A program made the position numbers and the translations under genes. This document shows, piece by piece, positions 54,844 through 61,665 of a stretch of 64,000 bases of DNA; the stretch's first letter is position 1, and each line of letters opens with the position of its first letter. This DNA is from Novosphingobium decolorationis (lineage in GTDB: Bacteria > Pseudomonadota > Alphaproteobacteria > Sphingomonadales > Sphingomonadaceae). Location: contig NZ_CP054856.1 in NCBI RefSeq assembly GCF_018417475.1, forward strand, positions 4,185,001-4,249,000, given 5' to 3'. Under the pieces are notes generated by a model. The model searched no databases and was not told the origin of the DNA. It saw only the letters and a list, made by a program, of their open reading frames with translations.

Positions 54844-55608
54844 TCAGCGGGCGACGTAGCCGCCGTCGACGGCGATCACGTGGCCGACCACGAAGCTGGC
54901 GCCAGGGCTCGAGAGCCACATGACGGCGTTCGCAACTTCCTCGGCGGTGCCCAGACGGTCGATCGGGACGTCGCGCATCATGCCATCGACAGCGTTCTCG
55001 CGCTCCATCATCTCGGCGACCATCGGGGTGTTGATGATGCCCGGCGCAACCGCGTTCACGCGGATGCCCTGCGCGGCATATTCAAGCCCGGCCGTCTTGG
55101 TCAGGCCATGCACGCCATGCTTGGCCGCGTGGTAGGTCGAACGCCCGGGGACGCCGACGAAGCCGCCGAGCGAGGAGTTGTTCACGATGGCGCCCGAGCC
55201 CTGCTTCTTCATCTGCGCCAGCTCGTACTTCATGGCGAGGAACACGCCGCGAAGGTTGATGCCGGTCATGTGGTCGAAGGCCTCGACCGACGTTTCGGCC
55301 AGGTCGGCGACATCGCTCTGGATGCCGGCGTTGTTGAAGGCCATGTCGAGACGGCCGTAGGTTTCCACGGTCCTGGCTACAGCCGCCTCGACCTCGGTGG
55401 CCTCGAGAACATTGCAGGTGATGGGAAGGACGGTGAAGCCCTTGTCCGAAAGGCTCTTGGCCGCTTCGGCAAGGACGTCGGCGCGGTTGTCGAGCATGGC
55501 GACCGAGGCGCCCGCCTTGGCGTAGGCCTCGGCGGCGGCAAGGCCCATGCCGGAAGCCGCGCCGGTGACGAGGGCAACCTGGCCGGAGAAATCATAAGTG
55601 GGGTTCAT
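54844..55608 (-). CDS. SDR-family oxidoreductase
   Basis: A protein of 254 aa. The NAD(P) motif is TGAASGMGLAAAEA near 14-27. NNAG is near 92, the catalytic Ser in VNNSSLGGF and Tyr-x3-Lys in STYHAAKHG (about 157-161). An Asp-Asn pair after strand 2 (MLDNRAD) suggests NAD(H) preference. It ends SFVVGHVIAVDGGYVAR. It lies between the zinc alcohol dehydrogenase and tautomerase genes. Confidence 0.92.
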   Translation of the reverse strand: MNPTYDFSGQVALVTGAASGMGLAAAEAYAKAGASVAMLDNRADVLAEAAKSLSDKGFTVLPITCNVLEATEVEAAVARTVETYGRLDMAFNNAGIQSDVADLAETSVEAFDHMTGINLRGVFLAMKYELAQMKKQGSGAIVNNSSLGGFVGVPGRSTYHAAKHGVHGLTKTAGLEYAAQGIRVNAVAPGIINTPMVAEMMERENAVDGMMRDVPIDRLGTAEEVANAVMWLSSPGASFVVGHVIAVDGGYVAR

Positions 55609-55656
55609 GGAAGTTACTCCTGAAATGGAATGGGGGAGAGGACGGGCCGGTTGGGC

Positions 55657-56706
55657 TCAGGCGTCCATCGTCGCGATGTCGATCACGAAGCGGTACTTCA
55701 CGTCCGAACGCTTCATGCGCTCGTAGGCCTCGTCGATGCCGTCGGCGCGGATCATCTCGATGTCCGCGGTGATCCCGTGCTCGGCACAGAAATCGAGCAT
55801 TTCCTGGGTCTCGGGAATGCCGCCGATGAGCGAGCCGGCAATCGAGCGGCGGCCCATGATGAGGTAGCCGATGTTGGGCGAGGGGTGCGGGCTGTCGGGC
55901 AGGCCGACGAGGGTCAGCGTGCCGTCGAGGGTGAGAAGGCCGGTGTAGTCGCCGAGCTTGTGCGGCGCGGCGACGGTGTCGAGGATGAAGTCGAAGCTGC
56001 CCCGGTGCGCGGCCATCTCACCGGCATTGCGCGAGACGACGACCTCGTCTGCGCCCAGCTTCAGCGCGTCCTCGCGCTTGCTTTCCGAGGTCGTGAAGGC
56101 GACGACGTGCGCGCCCATCGCCTTGGCGAGCTTGACCGCGACATGGCCAAGACCGCCGATACCGACGATGCCGACCTTCTTGCCCGGGCCTGCCTTCCAG
56201 TGGCGCAGCGGCGAATAGGTGGTGATCCCGGCGCACAGCAGCGGCGCGACGGCGGCGAGCTGTTCGGTGGGATGGGTGATCTTGAGCACGAACTTGTCGC
56301 TGACGACGATGTCCTGCGAATAGCCGCCCAGCGTGTGGCCCGGCGCTTCCTCGCAGTCGCCGTTGTAGGTGGGCGTCATGCCGTTCTCGCAGAACTGCTC
56401 GAGGCCCTGTTCGCACGGATGGCAATGCTGGCAGCTGTCGACCATGCAGCCCACGCCCACCACGTCGCCGACCTTGAAGGCGGAGACATCGCTGCCCACC
56501 GCGCTTACGCGGCCGACGATCTCGTGGCCGGGCACGCAGGGGAACAGCGTGCCGCCCCATTCGCCGCGCACGGTGTGCAGGTCCGAGTGGCACACGCCGC
56601 AATAATCGATGGCGATGGCAACGTCGTTCGCGCCGGGCGCGCGGCGCGTGATGGTCATTTCCTCGAGCGGACGATCGGCGGCGGTGGCGCCGTAAGCCTT
56701 GGTCAT
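55657..56706 (-). CDS. Zinc-dependent NAD(P) alcohol dehydrogenase (YahK/cinnamyl type)
   Basis: A protein of 349 aa. Catalytic zinc ligands are in YCGVCHSDLHTVRGEWG (Cys, His) and GHEIVGRV; the structural zinc cysteines lie in GCMVDSCQHCHPCEQGLEQFC. The Rossmann motif is GIGGLGHVAVKLAKAMGAHV near 182. This class reduces a wide range of aldehydes with NADPH. The LysR gene lies upstream on the same strand. Confidence 0.93.
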   Translation of the reverse strand: MTKAYGATAADRPLEEMTITRRAPGANDVAIAIDYCGVCHSDLHTVRGEWGGTLFPCVPGHEIVGRVSAVGSDVSAFKVGDVVGVGCMVDSCQHCHPCEQGLEQFCENGMTPTYNGDCEEAPGHTLGGYSQDIVVSDKFVLKITHPTEQLAAVAPLLCAGITTYSPLRHWKAGPGKKVGIVGIGGLGHVAVKLAKAMGAHVVAFTTSESKREDALKLGADEVVVSRNAGEMAAHRGSFDFILDTVAAPHKLGDYTGLLTLDGTLTLVGLPDSPHPSPNIGYLIMGRRSIAGSLIGGIPETQEMLDFCAEHGITADIEMIRADGIDEAYERMKRSDVKYRFVIDIATMDA

Positions 56707-56839
56707 ATCGGTGTCCTATGCTGGATAGCGGTGGTTCGCTTCTCCAGATAGGACAGGGGAGGCTTTGCGATTAGCCGCCGCGTGTTCGATGGAGCGTTGA
56801 GCCATTTTCATCCATGGCCCGGGAACGCACCTGCAGCTC

Positions 56840-57751
56840 TCAGAGGCCGAGCGGGGCCATCTCGCGGACAAGTTCGATCAGCAGGCGCAGCCCTGTCGGC
56901 ACCTGGCGGCGGCTGGGATAGTAGATCTGGAAGCCCGGACCGTTGGTCGCCCAGTCGTCGAGCACGGTCTGCAACTGGCCATTGGCGATGAAGGGGGCGA
57001 CAACGGGTTCGGGCCCGTACATCAGGCCGCCTCCGCCAATGGCAATGGAGACCATCGAGCGGCTTTCATCGACGGTGATCTGGCCGGGGACGGCGATGTC
57101 GAATTCCTCGCCGTCGCGGCCCATGAACTCCCAGCGGTAGATACGGTCATCGCCGAGCCGGACGCCGAGGCAGCGGTGTTCCTTCAGTTCCTTCGGGTCC
57201 TGCGGGGTGCCGAAGCGCTCCAGATAGGCGGGCGCTGCGGCGACGATCCAGCGGATGTCGGGCGAGAGGCGCTGGGCGATCATGTCCTCGGGCACGGTTC
57301 CGCCGTAGCGGATCCCGGCATCGAAACCCGAGGCAACGACATCGACCATGCGGTTGGAGGCGACGATGTCGACCTCGACATCGGGGTAGCGCTCCATGAA
57401 CACCGGGATCACCGGAGACAGGAGCAGGGCCGCGGCATCGGCCGCGACGTTTAGGCGGATGCGCCCGGTGGGCGTATCGCGAAAGCGGTTGAGCGCGTCG
57501 CGCGCCTGGTCGATGCGCGCGAAGGGGTCGCTGATCGCCTCGCGCAGTTCCTCGCCGGCCGAGGTCAGCGTGACCGAACGGTTGGTGCGGTTGAGGAGCC
57601 GCACGCCGAGGCGTTCTTCAAGCCCGCGCAACGAATGGCTGAGCGCCGAAGGGCTGACGCCGATCTCGAGGGCGGCTTTCCGGAAACTGCCGTGGCGGGC
57701 AATCGCGAGGAAGTAGGAGAAATCGGCGATGTCGGTGCGACTTATGGACAT
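56840..57751 (-). CDS. LysR-family transcriptional regulator
   Basis: A protein of 303 aa. The winged helix DNA-binding domain is at 1-65 (FLAIARHGSFRKAALEIGVSPSALSHSLRGLEERLGVRLLNRTNRSVTLTSAGEEL). The effector domain follows, with VEVDIVASNRMVDVVASGFDAGIRYG. It lies between the alcohol dehydrogenase gene and a cupin gene, all on the same strand, and probably controls both directions of this cluster. Known relatives sense electrophiles or aromatic acids; the effector is unknown. Confidence 0.92.
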   Translation of the reverse strand: MSISRTDIADFSYFLAIARHGSFRKAALEIGVSPSALSHSLRGLEERLGVRLLNRTNRSVTLTSAGEELREAISDPFARIDQARDALNRFRDTPTGRIRLNVAADAAALLLSPVIPVFMERYPDVEVDIVASNRMVDVVASGFDAGIRYGGTVPEDMIAQRLSPDIRWIVAAAPAYLERFGTPQDPKELKEHRCLGVRLGDDRIYRWEFMGRDGEEFDIAVPGQITVDESRSMVSIAIGGGGLMYGPEPVVAPFIANGQLQTVLDDWATNGPGFQIYYPSRRQVPTGLRLLIELVREMAPLGL

Positions 57752-57852
57752 GGCTCCCTAATGAGCCCTTGCGCGCGATACCGCAACCGGCGCGAGGGAG
57801 GAGAGAGCTTCCTTCCCCGCGCAACGGCTGCGGTGTGCTCTTGGCGAGGAGG

Positions 57853-58353
57853 TCAGTTGGCGGGGCCGGTGAACTGCGCGTCGGTGACCGGCTCCTGCCA
57901 TTCCACGTTCTTGCCGTTGAGCGACTCGGTGATGGCGATATGCGACATGGCCTCGTTCGCGGTCGCGCCGTGCCAGTGGCGCACGCCCGGCTTCACGTAG
58001 GCCATGTCGCCGGCGCAGACGCGCTGCGGTGCCTGGCCTTCGGCCTGGGTCCAGCCGCAGCCCTGGGTTACGTAGAAGGTCTGACCGGCCGGGTGCGAGT
58101 GCCAGTTGGTGCGTGCGCCGGGGGTGAAGGTGACGAGCGCCGTCCCCGCCTGGCCGGGCGCGGTCGGCTTGGTCAGCATGTAGAGGTACACCTTGCCAGT
58201 GAAGTAGTCGGCGGGCGGGGTGGTCCCTTCCACTTCGGACTGGCTGACCACGACCTGGTCGGCGTCCTGGCCCTTGTCCTGTGCGCTGATCGCAGTGGCG
58301 CTGCAGGCAAGGCCCGCTCCGGCGAGGGCGGCGGCGAGGGCGAATTTCGACAT
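57853..58353 (-). CDS. Secreted cupin-domain protein
   Basis: A protein of 166 aa with a signal peptide (ends ISA-Q). Its cupin core is TFTPGARTNWHSHPAGQTFYVTQGCGW and GDMAYVKPGVRHWHGATANEAMSHIAI, giving the metal-binding His-x-His and later His. AGGAG precedes the ATG at 58353. It is a clear paralogue of the cytoplasmic cupin at 58598, from which it diverges; this copy is exported. Confidence 0.9.
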   Translation of the reverse strand: MSKFALAAALAGAGLACSATAISAQDKGQDADQVVVSQSEVEGTTPPADYFTGKVYLYMLTKPTAPGQAGTALVTFTPGARTNWHSHPAGQTFYVTQGCGWTQAEGQAPQRVCAGDMAYVKPGVRHWHGATANEAMSHIAITESLNGKNVEWQEPVTDAQFTGPAN

Positions 58354-58474
58354 GGGGCAGTCTCCTGAAGTGTGGTGCGTCAAGGGTGCGCGGTGGCCGG
58401 GTCTCCACCCGCGAAACGGGCGCGTCGGACCTTGCGCGATGCCCCTCTAACGCAGCAGTTCCCTGTCGGGTCCA

Positions 58475-58487
58475 TGAGTTCAACTCA
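58475..58487. promoter_or_regulatory. Perfect T-N11-A dyad, likely LysR operator
   Basis: TGAGTTCAACTCA is a perfect inverted repeat around a central C and fits the LysR T-N11-A rule. It sits in the divergent gap between the two cupin genes. Confidence 0.55.
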
Positions 58488-58597
58488 ACACTGTGTGTAG
58501 GGACGAGGCCATTGTCGAGCGGCGGGGGAGGGCGCACATGGGAGCCATTCCGGGATGGCGGGCGTTTCGCCTGCTATTGAATGCAGGAGCATATATC

Positions 58598-59044
58598 ATG
58601 AGCGACACGAACGACCTCACCAAGCAGGACGCCGTTATCCTTCGCAACGGCACGGCCGAAGCGATCAAGGGCCCCGAGCAGACCTTCACCGGCACCGTGC
58701 GCATCGACCGCATCTTCAATCCGCCCGCGCCCGCCCGCGCCGGTTTTGCAATCGTCAACTTCGAGCCGGGCGCACGCACCAACTGGCACACCCACCCGGC
58801 CGGCCAGACGCTGGTCGTCACGCAGGGCGTGGGCTGGCACAAGTGCGAAGGCGGTGAAAAGACCGAGATCCGCGCGGGCGACACCGTGTGGTGCAACTGC
58901 GGCAAGCGCCACTGGCACGGCGCCACCGACACCACCTACATGCAGCACATCGCCATCACCGAAGCCATCGACGGCACCCCGGTGACCTGGATGGAAGCGG
59001 TTTCGGACGAGGAATACCTGTCGGGTCCGGTCAAGAAGGACTGA
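58598..59044 (+). CDS. Cytoplasmic cupin-domain protein
   Basis: A protein of 148 aa without a signal peptide. Motifs are VNFEPGARTNWHTHPAGQTLVVTQGVGWHKCEGG and GDTVWCNCGKRHWHGATDTTYMQHIAI; the metal ligands match those of the secreted cupin on the other strand. GCAGGAGC lies 7 bp ahead of the ATG at 58598. Family enzymes are often annotated only as cupin; a role in handling reactive carbonyls with the neighbours is inference. Confidence 0.9.
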   Translation: MSDTNDLTKQDAVILRNGTAEAIKGPEQTFTGTVRIDRIFNPPAPARAGFAIVNFEPGARTNWHTHPAGQTLVVTQGVGWHKCEGGEKTEIRAGDTVWCNCGKRHWHGATDTTYMQHIAITEAIDGTPVTWMEAVSDEEYLSGPVKKD

Positions 59045-59162
59045 TCCGGCACGATCCCGTGTCTCGACAGCCCCTCGGGTTGCACCGGGGCTGAATGGCA
59101 GGGCGCGCACGACGACCGCACAGGCCGGTGTGCGCCCGCCCCGACCAGCAAAGGAATTTCCC

Positions 59163-60110
59163 ATGGCACTCGCCGACAACTATATTTTTGAACTCAGCGA
59201 CAACGTCGTGCGCACGCCCGTCAGCTACCTGACGCGCTATGGCATCACGATCTCGGCCGATCTCTACACCGCCGTCGATTTCGACGAGACCGTGCCTGCC
59301 CCGGCGCTGGTCATCGGCGCGCCCTATGGCGGCGTGAAGGAGCAGGGCCCGGGCGTCTACGCCAACGAACTCGCGCAGCGCGGCTTCGTGGTGCTGACTT
59401 TCGATCCTTCGTACAACGGCTATAGCGGCGGTGAGACCCGCCACCTGTCCTCGCCCGATGTCTTCGTGGAAGACTTCCACGCGGCGGTCGACTTCCTGGG
59501 CACGCGTGAATTCGTGGACCGCGAGAAGATCGGCGCGCTCGGCATTTGCGGTAGCGGCGGCTTTGCACTGAGCGCCGCCTCGGTCGACCCGCGCATCAAG
59601 GCCATCGCGACGGCCAGCATGTACGACATCTCGCGCATGCACGCCGAGGGCTTCGGCGGTTCGCTGAGCGAAGAGGACCGCAAGGCCCAGCTCGCCCAGA
59701 TCGCCGAGCACCGCTACGCCGAGTTCGAGGGCGAGCCCGCCACGCTGACCCCGCGCGGCGCGCTGCTCGAACTCGATCCGGAGAACAACCCGGTCGGCAC
59801 CGAGTTCGGGGAATTCTACTCGCGTCCGCGCGGTTATCACCCCAACTCGATCGCGCAGTTCACGATGACCAGCGGTCCCTCGTTCATGAACTTCCCGCTG
59901 CTCGACAAGATCGACTGGATCGCGCCGCGCAAGGCGCTCCTGGTCATCGGTGAAGTCGCCCACTCGGCCTATTTCAGCGAAGACGTGGCGAATGACGACA
60001 ACATCAAACTTCATGTCGTCCCGGGCGCCAACCACGTCGACCTCTACGACAAGACCGACGTGATCCCCTTCGATGCGATCGAGAGCTTCTTCAACGACAA
60101 CCTGAAGTAA
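59163..60110 (+). CDS. Alpha/beta hydrolase (YcjY-like)
   Basis: A protein of 315 aa. The hydrolase core shows FDPSYNGYSGGETRHLSSPD near 82, the nucleophile elbow GALGICGSGGFALSAA (Ser) near 131-145 and the terminal His in VPGANHVDLYD. The acid is probably in the VIGEVAHSAYFSEDVA region. AAAGGAA precedes the ATG at 59163. It is probably co-transcribed with the upstream cupin; a hairpin lies between them. Confidence 0.88.
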   Translation: MALADNYIFELSDNVVRTPVSYLTRYGITISADLYTAVDFDETVPAPALVIGAPYGGVKEQGPGVYANELAQRGFVVLTFDPSYNGYSGGETRHLSSPDVFVEDFHAAVDFLGTREFVDREKIGALGICGSGGFALSAASVDPRIKAIATASMYDISRMHAEGFGGSLSEEDRKAQLAQIAEHRYAEFEGEPATLTPRGALLELDPENNPVGTEFGEFYSRPRGYHPNSIAQFTMTSGPSFMNFPLLDKIDWIAPRKALLVIGEVAHSAYFSEDVANDDNIKLHVVPGANHVDLYDKTDVIPFDAIESFFNDNLK

Positions 60111-60136
60111 GTCTCCCGCGCGCAGCGCATGGAAGA

Positions 60137-60170
60137 AAGGGCCGCTTCCCGATGGGGGAGCGGCCCTTTT
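60137..60170. terminator. Terminator between the hydrolase and RND outer-membrane genes
   Basis: Stem 60137-60150 with 60155-60168 (one mismatch), flanked by A and T runs, serving both convergent genes. Confidence 0.85.
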
Positions 60171-60192
60171 CGTGTGTGAGACGGTAGGCGGA

Positions 60193-61665
60193 TCAGGAGG
60201 CGGGCGGCGTCTGCCATCCCCCGCCCAGCGCCTTGAACAGGTCCACCCGGTCCGAGGCGAGCTGCGCGCGGGCCTCCACCACGGCGCGGCGCGCGGCGAG
60301 AAGATCGGCTTGCGCGGCCAGCACGTCCAGCGCCGAGGAGGATCCCGCCCGCTGACGCTGCTGCGTCAACTGCCAGGCGCGTTCGGCGCGGGTCTCGGCC
60401 TCATCCAGATCCGCCATCTGGGCTTCGCCGCCAGCCACGCGCGAGAGGCCCTGCTCGACTTCCTTGAGCGCGGTCAGGACCTGCCCGTCAAACTGCGCGA
60501 GCGCGACATCGGTCTGCGCTTCGGCCTGCCGGATCCGGGCATGGGCCGCGCCGAAATCGGGGAAGGTCCAGCTGATCAGAGGCCCGAGACCGAAGGAAAA
60601 CGAGTCGCTCCCCTTGATCATGTCGTTGCGCAGGAAATTGCCCGAGCCGCCCAGCGAGATGCGCGGATAAAGGTCGGCGGTGGCGACGCCGATCCGCGCG
60701 GTCTCGGCCGCCAGGTTGCGTTCGGCTTCGCGCAAGTCGGGACGGCGCCGCAGAAGCGCGGCGCCGTCGCCGACCGGTAGCGCGGCCCCGGGGGATGGGG
60801 GGGCGGAACAGGACCGCGCTGCCTGAGGGACGGAATCCGGGGTCTGGCCCAGCAGGGCGGCCAGCTCGAACAGCGCGACGCGCCGCCCGGCCTCGATGGT
60901 AGGAATCGCGGCGCGTGCAGACGCGTGGGCGCTTCCGGCACGCTCCACGTCCGCCTTGCCCACCGAGCCCGCGCGCTCCAGCGCCTGCGTCAGTTCAAGC
61001 GTGCGCCGCGTGGTCTCGACCGACTGGCGCGCGACCTCCAGTCCCTGCGCTTGCGTGCAGGCCTGGAGGTAGGCGCGGGTGGTTTCGGCCGCGACCAGCA
61101 CGCGTACGCCGTCGCGCGCGGCCTCGATGGCGGCGGCATCCGCGCGCGCGGCCTCGATGGAGCGGGACACGCGGCCGAACAGGTCCGCCTCCCAGGCAAG
61201 GCTGGCGTTGGCGTTGGTGGTGACTTGCGTTTCGCCCAGGTTCGCAAAGCCGCCGCCCTGGCCGCTACCGCCCCCCTGGCCTGCGCCACCGAACTGCACG
61301 GCATCGCCCCAGGAGAGGCCGCCATTGAGGTTGGTGGTGGGGAGCCGTGCGGCTCGGCTCTCGGAAAGGACGGCCTGCGCGCGGGCCAGGTTGGCGTTGG
61401 CCACGCGCAAGTCCGTATTGGCGGCCAGCGCCTGTTCGACCAAGGCGTCGAGGACAGGGTCCTTGTAAAGGTGCCACCAGTCGTCCGGCAGCGGGGCTGC
61501 GGCATCGAAGCGGGCATCGGTGGTGACGAAATCCCCTGCGGCGCGGGGCGGCGTCACAGGTGCGGTATAGTCCGGGCCAACGGCGCAGGCGCCAACCAGA
61601 AGGGGCGCGAGGAGAGCCGCGAGGCGTCTCCCGCTACGCCGGGGCGGGGTGGGGGTGTCAGGCAT
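60193..61665 (-). CDS. RND efflux outer-membrane factor (NodT/OprM type)
   Basis: A 490-aa lipoprotein (lipobox LLVGAC, Cys27). Two TolC-type repeats form the trimeric channel, with DLRVANANLARAQAVLSESRAARLP near 80 and GVATADLYPRISLGGSG near 350. A glycine-serine-rich patch (GGAGQGGGSGQGGG) is unusual but short. Its ATG overlaps the pump stop by 8 bp, so the two are translationally coupled; it completes a tripartite exporter. Confidence 0.92.
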   Translation of the reverse strand: MPDTPTPPRRSGRRLAALLAPLLVGACAVGPDYTAPVTPPRAAGDFVTTDARFDAAAPLPDDWWHLYKDPVLDALVEQALAANTDLRVANANLARAQAVLSESRAARLPTTNLNGGLSWGDAVQFGGAGQGGGSGQGGGFANLGETQVTTNANASLAWEADLFGRVSRSIEAARADAAAIEAARDGVRVLVAAETTRAYLQACTQAQGLEVARQSVETTRRTLELTQALERAGSVGKADVERAGSAHASARAAIPTIEAGRRVALFELAALLGQTPDSVPQAARSCSAPPSPGAALPVGDGAALLRRRPDLREAERNLAAETARIGVATADLYPRISLGGSGNFLRNDMIKGSDSFSFGLGPLISWTFPDFGAAHARIRQAEAQTDVALAQFDGQVLTALKEVEQGLSRVAGGEAQMADLDEAETRAERAWQLTQQRQRAGSSSALDVLAAQADLLAARRAVVEARAQLASDRVDLFKALGGGWQTPPAS

